A stretch of 64,000 bases of DNA, taken from positions 4,118,501 to 4,182,500 of the forward strand of contig NZ_CP014841.1 of the NCBI RefSeq assembly GCF_001641285.1. The letters run 5' to 3'. The stretch is from Dyella thiooxydans (GTDB taxonomy: Bacteria > Pseudomonadota > Gammaproteobacteria > Xanthomonadales > Rhodanobacteraceae). Below, one piece after another: positions 53,574-62,144 of the stretch. Both the position numbers and the translations under genes were made by a program. The notes below the pieces were generated by a model. It did no database searches, was not told where the DNA came from, and saw nothing but the letters and a program-made list of their open reading frames with translations. How positions within the stretch are numbered: position 1 is the first letter of the stretch; each line of letters begins with the position of its first letter.

Positions 53574-56500
53574 TCAGCGCTCCAGCCGGTAGTTGAAGCT
53601 GGCGCGGCTGAAGGTCGTGGCATCTTGCGCCTCGAAGCTCCAGCGCTTGCTCAGCCGGTAGCGCAGGGTGATCACCTGGCCCGGTTCGAACAACCCCACG
53701 CCGTAGCTCAGGTACAGCCGCGGCGAGAGGTACTTGCCGACGGTGAACGCCGAGCTGCCGTTGAGTGCGTCGCTGCTGGACACGCCGATGTCGTCCACGC
53801 CGAGCTGCGAGCCGATGCGCTTGGCCAGCAGGTCGCCGCCGGCCGAGCCGAGCGCCTGTGCGGCGGAATTCACCATCGAGCCCTCGCCGCCCTTCACCTC
53901 CGACAGCGGCTTGCCGGTGATCAGGTAGGACAGCGCATCGGATTGCTCCATCACCGGCTGCGAGAACACGCTGAGCACCGGCCGCTGCGCGGTGCCGGAC
54001 ACGTAGAGGCCGACCTTCTGGCCCTCGTCGACGGTCGCGTTCGGGTTGAGCCGGCGCACCGCGCGGATGTCCAGCCGCGGGTTGTCGATCGGGGTGGTGG
54101 CGAACAGCAGCTGGCCGCGCTCGATCGACAGATTCTGGCCGTAGGCCCGGTAGGTGCCGGAGACGTCGACCTGACCCTGGCCGGTGGTGGCGCGGCCGGG
54201 ACGCTCGCGTACCACCAGCTGGCCGCGCAGGTTGCCGTCCAGTCCCATGCCGACCAGGTGGGTGCGCTCGCCCAGGTCCACCGCCACGGTGGCGCTGATC
54301 GGCATGGCCTTCGCCTTCGCCTCCTGCTGCCGCTCGTCCATCACCACCACGTCGGGCGACGCCTTCGTGGCGCCCGCGCCGGGCAGGCGCGAGACGTCGA
54401 TGTCGGCGCTGTCCAGCGCGACGCGGCCGGTGACGTCCATGCCCTGTGCGTCCTGCTTGAGCACCAGCGTGGGCGATACCACCACCCGCGCCGCGGGAAT
54501 GTCGGCGGCGGTGACCTGCTGCCCCTGGAACACCAGTTCGGTGGATGCGTCGGTGCCGAAGCCGACCGTGCCGCGCACGCCCAGCGTGCCCTTGCCCGAA
54601 CGCAGCGTCCCGTCCAGATGCAGCTGCCGGGCGTCGTCGGCCGCCAGCGTCAGGTGGCCGTCGGCGAGCTTTAGGCCGGCGGCGGGGATCTCCGCGGCGA
54701 GACCATCGACGGTCGCGCTGCCGGCCAGCTTGGGCGAGGCGAGTGTGCCGCCGACCTGGAAGCGCCCGGCCAGCGAGCCCTTCACGTTGGCCAGTTCGGT
54801 GGTGAGCAGTTCGACGAAGCCGAGCTGGCCGAGCTGCACGTCCACGTTGCCGGCCAGCGTCTGCCCGGGACCGGACATCGTCACCTGGCCATCGACGTGG
54901 CCGCCGCCGTCGAGCAGTGCGTGTACGGTGGCGTGCCGACTGCCGGGGACAAGGCGGGCGTCCAGGGCGAGGTCGCGGTAGGCGAGCAGCGGATGATCGC
55001 CGTGGTCGCTGTAGTTGATGGCGCCGCGGGCGGAGCGGATCGTTGCGTGGCCATCGAGCGTGCCGTCGGCCTTGCGTTCGAGCGCACCGTCGCCCTCGAG
55101 GGTGCCGTCGGCGCGCATCGGCAGGTCAGCCAGTCCGGCGGCGTTGAGAATCAGCGCCAGCGGCAGCGCGTGCAGGCGGTAGCTGGCGTCGAGCGTGCCG
55201 GCCCGGTCCTGGCTGGCCGAGGCGCACAGCAGCGGCTCGCCGGCAGACAGGCACAGTTCGCCGGCCCGCCAGCCGCCATCGCGGTAGGCCAGTGCCGTGG
55301 CCTGCTGCAGCTGCCAGCGAGGCAGGCCCTCCGGGGCCAGGTCGAGCGTGCGGAGGGTGCCGGTCCAGGCACCGTTGCGCAGCGAGCCGTCGAGTGCCAG
55401 CCGGCCGCTCAACTGGCGTCCGGTGGCATCGACGGCAAGCCGGTGAGTCGCCTCGCTGCCCTCGGCCAGCAGGTGCAGGCGGTCGAACGCCAGCCCACTT
55501 GCGAGCAGGCCCTGGCCCTGCACGTCGAGCTTGCCGGCCAGTCGGCTCAGGTCGGGCAGGCCGACGACCAGCTGCAGGTGGTCCAGCCGATCCTGGCGCC
55601 AGCCCAGCCGGTCGCCCTGCAGCGTGCCGTTGACGCTCAGCCGCGGCGCCAGCCCACGCACGACCAGATGTCCCTGCAGGTGGCCGCTGGCGTCGGGCAG
55701 CCAGTCGGACAGCGAGGCGATCGCCAGCCGCAGCTCGGCGTCGTTCTGCGCGCCCGGCTTGGCCGCCACGTGCAGGCGGCTGTTGCCGGAGGAGAGGTCC
55801 AGCGTGCCGTCCAGCACCCCGCGGGGCGACAGGTGCAGCGTGCCCTTGCCTCGCAGCATCCGCTGGCGCAGCGTGCCGGTCAGCCGCTGCAGCGCCAGCG
55901 AGCCTTCCCAGCCGTTCACCTGCCGCCGGCCGCGCGTATGCAGCTCGGCGTCGATGGCGCCGGGCCAGCCGGCGACCACTTCGCCGGGATCGAAATGCTG
56001 CGCCTGCATGTCCAACTGCCAGCCCAGGGACGGCTGCAGGTTGACGGTGCCGCTGGCGACCAGCTGTCCGTTTTTCTCCTTCAGGGCGAGCGTGTGCAGC
56101 GCGATCGAGGCCGGTGTGCCGGCCAGGTCGACGGCCAGGTGGGCCGGTTGCCCGGGCGGTCCGAGTGAGACGTCGCCATGGGCCTGGAAGTGCTCCGTGC
56201 TGCCCTTGGCGCTCAGCGAGCCATCCGTGGCCAGCACCTGGCCGACCAGCTCCTTCGGCAGCGTGACGCCCTTCCACTGCACCTTCAGATCGGCGCTGAG
56301 CGGCGTTGCGGACAGTTGCACCAGACCACTGGCCTGCAGCGAGCCCGGGATCTGCGGCGAGGCAAGGGCGAGTTGCTCGAGCTGCAGCGTGTCGAGGCTG
56401 TCGCTCAGACGCGCGCGCAGCGGCTGCAGCTGCAAGGTGGTGTCGTTCAGCTGCACGGTGCCGTCGATGCGGCCGCCGCGATGATCGCCGCTGGCCTTCA

Positions 56501-57350
56501 GCGACAACGCCAGCGCGTGCAGCGCTCCGGGGCCGAGGATGGGCGAGGGATCGAAGCGCGGTGCCTGCAGCGTGGCGGTCCATGGATAGTCGCCGTGCTG
56601 CTCCAGCGACACTTCGAGGGTGGCCGCGGCCGGGCTGGCCAGGGCCAGTTCGAGCTGTGCCGTGTGGCCATCGCCGCGGGCCTGCAGCTGGCCGCTCCAG
56701 GTGGTGTCGCCGAGCTTCCAGCGGAAGCGGCCCTGGCCCTGGCCGCGATAGTCGGCCGAGGCCAGTTCGCCGGACAGGTGCACCTCGCCATCCGGGCCGG
56801 CCAGATCGAACTGCCGCAGCGCGATGCCGCGCCCGGTCCAGCGGCCGGCGAGGTCGATGCGGTCGGCGGCGAATATGGATTGCCCCTGCCGAGTGATGCG
56901 CAACTGGCCGGTATGCAGGCGGTCGACCTGCACATCCAGCGGCGGCTGCAGGTCGAAGCCGCTGCCCGCCGCAGGTCGCGGCGAGGGTGGCGGCAGCGCC
57001 AACGCGATGCCGTCCGCGTCCAGCTCCAGCACGTGCAGGCGCTTGCGCAGCAGGGCAGCGAGGGACAGATCCAGCCGCGCCCGCGCGACCTGCACGTCCA
57101 GCCCCTGCTTGTCGCGGTAGCGCAGGCGCTGCACCGTCAGCGGGCCAAGCAGGCGGCCTTCGGCGCGGGCGACGCTCAGTGCGCCGCCCGTCGCGGCACT
57201 GGCGCGGGCGATGGCGAAGCGCAGGCCGCTCCCGGTACCGAGCAGCCAGCCCAGCGCCAGCGCGATCGCCAGCACGACAGCGAGCAGGCCGAACGCCAGT
57301 GCGCGCAGCCAGCGGCGGCGGGGACGGGCGGGGCGTGCTGTGTCGATCAT
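53574..57350 (-). CDS. tamB: TamB-like inter-membrane bridge protein
   Basis: This 1258-residue protein is anchored in the inner membrane by one N-terminal helix (about 16-38, LRALAFGLLAVVLAIALALGW) and spans the periplasm as a long beta-taco of repeated strands. The C-terminal DUF490 domain (from about residue 930) contains VKGSLAGRFQVGGTLASPKL, GTYRAYGQNLSIERGQLLF, NPRLDIRAVR and YLSPRLYLSYGVGLFEPGQV. With TamA it forms the TAM complex; roles in outer-membrane protein assembly and phospholipid transport have been proposed. Its ATG lies 10 bp after the tamA stop with GGAGG between, so they are one operon. Confidence 0.93.
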   Translation of the reverse strand: MIDTARPARPRRRWLRALAFGLLAVVLAIALALGWLLGTGSGLRFAIARASAATGGALSVARAEGRLLGPLTVQRLRYRDKQGLDVQVARARLDLSLAALLRKRLHVLELDADGIALALPPPSPRPAAGSGFDLQPPLDVQVDRLHTGQLRITRQGQSIFAADRIDLAGRWTGRGIALRQFDLAGPDGEVHLSGELASADYRGQGQGRFRWKLGDTTWSGQLQARGDGHTAQLELALASPAAATLEVSLEQHGDYPWTATLQAPRFDPSPILGPGALHALALSLKASGDHRGGRIDGTVQLNDTTLQLQPLRARLSDSLDTLQLEQLALASPQIPGSLQASGLVQLSATPLSADLKVQWKGVTLPKELVGQVLATDGSLSAKGSTEHFQAHGDVSLGPPGQPAHLAVDLAGTPASIALHTLALKEKNGQLVASGTVNLQPSLGWQLDMQAQHFDPGEVVAGWPGAIDAELHTRGRRQVNGWEGSLALQRLTGTLRQRMLRGKGTLHLSPRGVLDGTLDLSSGNSRLHVAAKPGAQNDAELRLAIASLSDWLPDASGHLQGHLVVRGLAPRLSVNGTLQGDRLGWRQDRLDHLQLVVGLPDLSRLAGKLDVQGQGLLASGLAFDRLHLLAEGSEATHRLAVDATGRQLSGRLALDGSLRNGAWTGTLRTLDLAPEGLPRWQLQQATALAYRDGGWRAGELCLSAGEPLLCASASQDRAGTLDASYRLHALPLALILNAAGLADLPMRADGTLEGDGALERKADGTLDGHATIRSARGAINYSDHGDHPLLAYRDLALDARLVPGSRHATVHALLDGGGHVDGQVTMSGPGQTLAGNVDVQLGQLGFVELLTTELANVKGSLAGRFQVGGTLASPKLAGSATVDGLAAEIPAAGLKLADGHLTLAADDARQLHLDGTLRSGKGTLGVRGTVGFGTDASTELVFQGQQVTAADIPAARVVVSPTLVLKQDAQGMDVTGRVALDSADIDVSRLPGAGATKASPDVVVMDERQQEAKAKAMPISATVAVDLGERTHLVGMGLDGNLRGQLVVRERPGRATTGQGQVDVSGTYRAYGQNLSIERGQLLFATTPIDNPRLDIRAVRRLNPNATVDEGQKVGLYVSGTAQRPVLSVFSQPVMEQSDALSYLITGKPLSEVKGGEGSMVNSAAQALGSAGGDLLAKRIGSQLGVDDIGVSSSDALNGSSAFTVGKYLSPRLYLSYGVGLFEPGQVITLRYRLSKRWSFEAQDATTFSRASFNYRLER

Positions 57351-57360
57351 GCGCGCCTCC

Positions 57361-59133
57361 TCACAGGTCCGGTCCGATCACGATGTGCAGCTCGATGCCG
57401 TGCTTCTCGCGACTGTGCACCGGCGTGCCGAAGTCGACACGGATCATCCCCACTGGCGACAGCCAGCGCACGCCGAGGCCGGCGCCGATCTTCGGCCGGT
57501 AGTCGGTGCCGGTGAAGGCGTTGCCGGCGTCGACGAAGGCGGCAATACCCCATTTTCTCGTGAAGTAGTGCTCGACCTCGGTGCTGGCCACCAGCAGGTT
57601 GCGACCGCCGATCACGCGACCATAGCTGTTGGTCGGACCGATCGACTGGAAGCCGTAGCCGCGCACCGAGCGGTCGCCGCCGGCGAAGAAGCGCAGCTGC
57701 GGCGGCAGCGCATCGAAGTTGCCGGTGGTGGTCATGCCGGCGCTGCCGCGCAGGATCAGCCGGTTGCGTCCGAGGAAGGCGCGGATCCATTTCGCATCGA
57801 CGGTGAACTGGGCGAAGCGGGTGTCCGAAAGCAGCGTGCCGGCGGTGCTGCGCACGGCCAGGTTGATCGACCAGCCCTTGCGCACGAAGGTCGGGTTGTC
57901 GCCGCGCTTGCGGCCCAGCGAGGCTTCGGCGAACACCAGCGTGCTGCGGCCGTGGTCGACGCCCGGTGCGTTGTCGGGTTCGCCGCTGCGCTTGCCCACG
58001 GTGAAGGTGCCGGACAGCGCGTGCACCCCCAGCGTGCGCGTCCAGCCGTGCCACAGCCGGGTGTCGTTGCCGACCAGCTCCAGCGTGCGCGACTGCGAGG
58101 TGTCGGTGTTGGCGTCGCGGTAGTTGGCGCCGAAGTTCAGGCTGTGCTGGTTCTTGCCGGGGCGGGGGATGGAGTAGAAGGTGGAGAGCGTCTTCAGCCG
58201 CTGCGCCACCACCAGTTCGTTCTTCCATTTGTGGCCAAGGCGGTTGACCCAGCGCTTTTCCACCCCGCCACGCAGGCCGAAGCCGGTGTCGGTGCCGATG
58301 AACGGGCCGCCGGTGTAGACCGTGCGCTTGGCCGGTACCAGCTGCACGCGCACGTTCACCGTGCCGTCCTTCGCATCGTCGACGTCCGGCTGCACGTTGA
58401 CCACCGAGAAGTAGTCGGCGCCGTTGAGCGCCTGCTGCAGGTCGAGCAGCTTGTCCTGCGAGAAATAGTCGCCAGGCTTGAACGGCACGTAGCGGTCGAG
58501 GAAGCCGTCGCGGAACTGCGAGCCCTCGAACTGCACTGGACCGAAGCGGTAGCGCGGGCCGGCCTCCCAGGCGAGGCGAATCACCGCGCTGCGGTCCGCG
58601 CGCGTCACCTCGACGCGATGGGTGAGCAGCTTGGCGGCGAGGAAGCCGTTCGCGGTGAGCTGGCCGCTCAGCGCGTCGCGCGCGGCGTCGTAAGCGCCGT
58701 CGTTGAGGGTCTGCCCCTTCAGCTGTTCGATCGCCCGTTCCGCGCGCCGGATCGGCGCGATCGCCCGCGCCGCCTGATCGAGGTCGACGTGCACGGCGGT
58801 GATCTTCACCGGTTCGCCCGGCTTGATGTGCAGGGTGACGCGCCAGTCGTTGCCCTGCTGGGCGAGGTCGGCATCGACGGTGGCCTCGTAATAGCCGTAA
58901 GGGCGCAGCGCCGCCTGCACCTGGTCGGGTGCGCGGGCGTACAGCCGGCGCACCTGGGCGGCGCTGACCTCGCGCGTGGCGTACTGCGACAGCTCCACCC
59001 CGGAGATCACCGCCGACTTCAGCGGATCGTCCACGCCATCGACCACCAGCTTCACGCCGGCATGCGCCGCCGTGGCGCCGGCAAAAAGCAGGAGCGCGAT
59101 GGCCAGGCGGCGGATGCGGTGCCACGGGGTCAG
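57361..59133 (-). CDS. tamA: TamA, Omp85-family outer-membrane assembly protein
   Basis: This 590-residue protein (E. coli TamA 577) has a signal peptide (RLAIALLLFAGATAAHA), three POTRA domains (about 27-260, with RYRFGPVQFEG) and a 16-strand barrel with the Omp85 lid-lock and terminal motifs (FFAGGDRSVRGYGFQS, WLSPVGMIRVDFGTPV). No ATG, GTG or TTG lies in frame near the signal peptide: the nearest upstream start is ATG 59295, which would add 54 unlikely residues. CTG 59133 has AGGAGT 8 bp upstream and gives a normal-length protein, so I choose it. The partner tamB follows at 10 bp. Confidence 0.9.
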   Translation of the reverse strand: MTPWHRIRRLAIALLLFAGATAAHAGVKLVVDGVDDPLKSAVISGVELSQYATREVSAAQVRRLYARAPDQVQAALRPYGYYEATVDADLAQQGNDWRVTLHIKPGEPVKITAVHVDLDQAARAIAPIRRAERAIEQLKGQTLNDGAYDAARDALSGQLTANGFLAAKLLTHRVEVTRADRSAVIRLAWEAGPRYRFGPVQFEGSQFRDGFLDRYVPFKPGDYFSQDKLLDLQQALNGADYFSVVNVQPDVDDAKDGTVNVRVQLVPAKRTVYTGGPFIGTDTGFGLRGGVEKRWVNRLGHKWKNELVVAQRLKTLSTFYSIPRPGKNQHSLNFGANYRDANTDTSQSRTLELVGNDTRLWHGWTRTLGVHALSGTFTVGKRSGEPDNAPGVDHGRSTLVFAEASLGRKRGDNPTFVRKGWSINLAVRSTAGTLLSDTRFAQFTVDAKWIRAFLGRNRLILRGSAGMTTTGNFDALPPQLRFFAGGDRSVRGYGFQSIGPTNSYGRVIGGRNLLVASTEVEHYFTRKWGIAAFVDAGNAFTGTDYRPKIGAGLGVRWLSPVGMIRVDFGTPVHSREKHGIELHIVIGPDL

Positions 59134-59323
59134 GGCGGGGACTCCTGTCGGTCGCGGGGAGGGTCCGCGCAGCTTAGCCAGCGCCGGGTTCCGGCGGGGT
59201 GAACGGCCGGCGGCGGCGCCGCCGCTTCGGGACTCCGGCGGGGGCCGTCGGCAGATACCGTTGGCGGACGGCTTGAAGGTGACGCGCCACTCCATGGCCG
59301 ATGTCCCTACGCCCCGGGCGGGC

Positions 59324-61942
59324 TCAGCCCGCCTTGTCGCCGGCCTTGTGCGCGATCCAGGCACCGATCACCGCGGAGAAATACGGGATCGACTGCGCGC
59401 CCAGGATGAACATCCACAGCGTGCCCTCGATGTAGCGCGTGCCGTAGGACAGCGCCATGCCGACGATGCAGCCGACCAGCGCGATCGCCATCAGCAGCTC
59501 TTCGCGCACCGGCGCGAACGCGGCGAAGCCGGATTCGCCCAGCCGGCGGCTCTTGGCGGTGACCACGAACGAGGTCTTCTCGCGGGTCAGCCCGTGCAGG
59601 ATGCCGCGGGCGATGGCGTGGGACAGGCTCATGCTGGCCAGCGAGGCCATCAGCGTGTCGTACCAGCCGCAGGGGACGCGGGCGCGGTACAGCACGATGC
59701 CGAAGATCGCCTTGGCGAAGAAGAAGCCGATCACCGGGATCAGGAACAGCTGCATCGGCAGGCTGAAGTACTGCGGGAAGGCCACCATACCGGCGGTCCA
59801 GAACAATGCCATCAGGGTGAAGATCAGGTGCAGCGCGTCGGCGAACCAGCTGAACCAGCCGGTGAGGAAGTGGAAGCGCTGGCCGGCTGAGAGCGGGCCC
59901 TTCTTCACCATCCAGCTCCAGCGGCCCTTGAGGATCTGCATCGCGCCGAAGGCCCAGCGGTAGCGCTGGCTCTTGTACGCCTTGAAGTCGGCCGGGGTCA
60001 GGCCCTTGCCCATCAGCTCGTCGACGTAGACCAGCTCGTAGCCGGCGTGCATCAGGCGCAGGCCGAGCTCGGCGTCCTCGCAGATGGTCCATTCCGACCA
60101 GCCGCCGGTGCCTTCCAGCGCGCTCCGCCGCACCATGGTCATGGTGCCGTGCTGGATGATCGCGTTGCGCTCGTTGCGGTGGTGCATGCCGATGCGGAAG
60201 AAGCCGTCGAACTCCCACGCGGTCATGCGGCGGAAGCGGTTGTGCTCGAAGTCGCGATGCGCCTGCGGGCACTGCACCACGGCCACCTTCGGGTCGTGGA
60301 AATGGCCGGTGAGGGTGGACAGCCAGTCGTGGCGCACCTCGTAGTCGGCGTCGATCACCGCCACCACGTCGGCGCGCGGGTCGGTTTCCTTCAGGCCGAA
60401 GTTCAGCGCGCCGGCCTTGAAGCCGGGCCACGGTTCGAGATGGAAGAAGCGGAAGCGCGGGCCCAGCTTTTCGCAATACGCCTGCACCGGCTTCCACACG
60501 TCCGGGTTCTTGGTGTTGTTGTCGATCACCAGCACTTCGAAGTTGTCGTAGTCGAGTGCGGCGAGCGAGTCGAGCGTGACCTGCACCATCTCCGGCGGCT
60601 CGTTGTAGCAGGCCAGGTGGATCGACACGAACGGCTGCTTTTCCGGCGGATCCGGGCGCAGCATGCCGGCGCTGCGGATCCAGTCCTTCTGCCACAGGAC
60701 CTCGGTGAATTCGAAGCCGTTGATCAGCAGGATCGCCAGGATCGCGATCTGCGCCGGGAACAGCAGGGTGAGCATGGTCCAGTCGACCCAGCTCAGGTAG
60801 AAATTGAACGGCAGCGTGGCCGACCAGACGACCAGGCCACAGGCCAGCTGGATCAGCGCGGCGAAGAAGAACCGGCCCATCAGCTTGAAGCGGCTGAAGC
60901 GGCGGCCGAACCAGATCATCGGCAGCAGCGCCAGCAGGCTGGCCGCCAGCGCCTTGGCCGGCCACGAGGTGTCCTCCACCACCGGTCCGGTGAACGGGAA
61001 CTTCGGCTGCCGGTCGGCGTTGAAGATGCCCCAGTAGGCGCCGGTACGGCCTTCGCCGAGGGCCTCCTTCCACGGCTGGTCGAACGCTTCCAGTAGGTAG
61101 TAGTCGATGTGGCGCGCCTGGGCGGCGTTGAGCCAGTGGCGGATGAAGATCGCCTCGTTGGACACCGACGGCAGCGCGTATTTCTGGCGGTCGCCGTTGG
61201 ACGGCCAGCCGATCTCGCCCACCACGATGTGCTTGGTCGGGTACATCCGCTGGATGTTGTCGTAGGCGCCGAGCGCCGCATTCAGCGCGTTGTCGCGGTC
61301 CGGGTCGACGCTGGTGCCGATGCCGTTCCAGAACGGGAACAGGTGGATGGTGATGAAATCGACGTGCTGGGCCAGTTCCGGGTACTTGATCCAGATGTAG
61401 TCCGGCTCGGCGATCGACACCGGCTGGCGCACGTGGGCGCGTACGCGGTCGAGGTAGCGGATCATCTGGTCCAGCGTCTGGTCGCCGCGGAACAGCACTT
61501 CGTTGCCCACGATCACCTTGTCGATGGTGTCCGGATAGCGGTTGGCCAGCGCGATCAGCTGGTCGATCTCGCGCTCGTTGTTGCCGCGGCGGGTGTCGAT
61601 GTTGGCGCCGGCCATCACCTTCAGGCCGTCCTGGTGCGCCAGCCGGTAGACCTGCGGGTTCTCCTGGGTGGAGTAGGTGCGGATGTGCCCGGTGTACTTG
61701 CGCAGCAGCTTCAGGTCGCTGTCGATCTGCTCGTCGCTGGGGAAGTCCTGCTTGAGCGGGTTCTGGTAGCGCTGGAAGAACGACACCGAGAAGCCGTTGA
61801 TCGGCCCGCGCCAGTCGTCTGGGCCATGCGGTCGGTTGCCCCACCACCACAGGCCGAGGTTCATGGCGGCCACGAGAACCGCAAGCAGGAGGGCTACCAG
61901 CAGGGGATGGCGACTGTCGTTCGTGGCTTGGGTGGCGCTCAA
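59324..61942 (-). CDS. ndvB: NdvB-like beta-1,3-glucan synthase with fused GH17 and GT2 domains
   Basis: This 872-residue inner-membrane enzyme has an N-terminal helix (13-33) and a periplasmic GH17 domain with both catalytic glutamates (VIVGNEVLFR, Glu148; VVGEIGWPS, Glu243). Membrane helices (about 330-412) follow, then a cytoplasmic GT2 domain with DAD (531-533), CED (621-623) and QRYRW (659-663), then more helices. The same GH17-GT2 plan is found in Pseudomonas aeruginosa NdvB, which makes cyclic beta-1,3-glucans of the periplasm linked to biofilm antibiotic tolerance. GH17 would transglycosylate or cyclise the chain. The only plausible start is TTG 61942 with GGGGAT upstream. It lies upstream of tamA on the same strand (190-bp gap). 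Confidence 0.88.
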   Translation of the reverse strand: MSATQATNDSRHPLLVALLLAVLVAAMNLGLWWWGNRPHGPDDWRGPINGFSVSFFQRYQNPLKQDFPSDEQIDSDLKLLRKYTGHIRTYSTQENPQVYRLAHQDGLKVMAGANIDTRRGNNEREIDQLIALANRYPDTIDKVIVGNEVLFRGDQTLDQMIRYLDRVRAHVRQPVSIAEPDYIWIKYPELAQHVDFITIHLFPFWNGIGTSVDPDRDNALNAALGAYDNIQRMYPTKHIVVGEIGWPSNGDRQKYALPSVSNEAIFIRHWLNAAQARHIDYYLLEAFDQPWKEALGEGRTGAYWGIFNADRQPKFPFTGPVVEDTSWPAKALAASLLALLPMIWFGRRFSRFKLMGRFFFAALIQLACGLVVWSATLPFNFYLSWVDWTMLTLLFPAQIAILAILLINGFEFTEVLWQKDWIRSAGMLRPDPPEKQPFVSIHLACYNEPPEMVQVTLDSLAALDYDNFEVLVIDNNTKNPDVWKPVQAYCEKLGPRFRFFHLEPWPGFKAGALNFGLKETDPRADVVAVIDADYEVRHDWLSTLTGHFHDPKVAVVQCPQAHRDFEHNRFRRMTAWEFDGFFRIGMHHRNERNAIIQHGTMTMVRRSALEGTGGWSEWTICEDAELGLRLMHAGYELVYVDELMGKGLTPADFKAYKSQRYRWAFGAMQILKGRWSWMVKKGPLSAGQRFHFLTGWFSWFADALHLIFTLMALFWTAGMVAFPQYFSLPMQLFLIPVIGFFFAKAIFGIVLYRARVPCGWYDTLMASLASMSLSHAIARGILHGLTREKTSFVVTAKSRRLGESGFAAFAPVREELLMAIALVGCIVGMALSYGTRYIEGTLWMFILGAQSIPYFSAVIGAWIAHKAGDKAG

Positions 61943-62144
61943 GAAAGATCCCCGTGAAAGCCTCCACGACGAAGGCCGGAAAGCCCGCGGAGCTTACCGA
62001 AACCCGGGCGACGGGCCAATAAAACCGCGGTCGCGTGGTCAGCCGCGCCTCAGGCCCGGCGGCCGCTTCCGGGGGCGGCTACCTGTCGCGGGCGTTGCGT
62101 CGCGCGCCCACTGGGCCGATCCTCTGTCCCATCGTCGAAAAGGC

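Noticed and set aside
57347-59125. An alternative 592-codon minus-strand frame with a GTG start over tamA
   Set aside because: It is shifted by one base relative to the frame with signal peptide, POTRA and barrel motifs and encodes Arg/Pro/Ala-rich nonsense.
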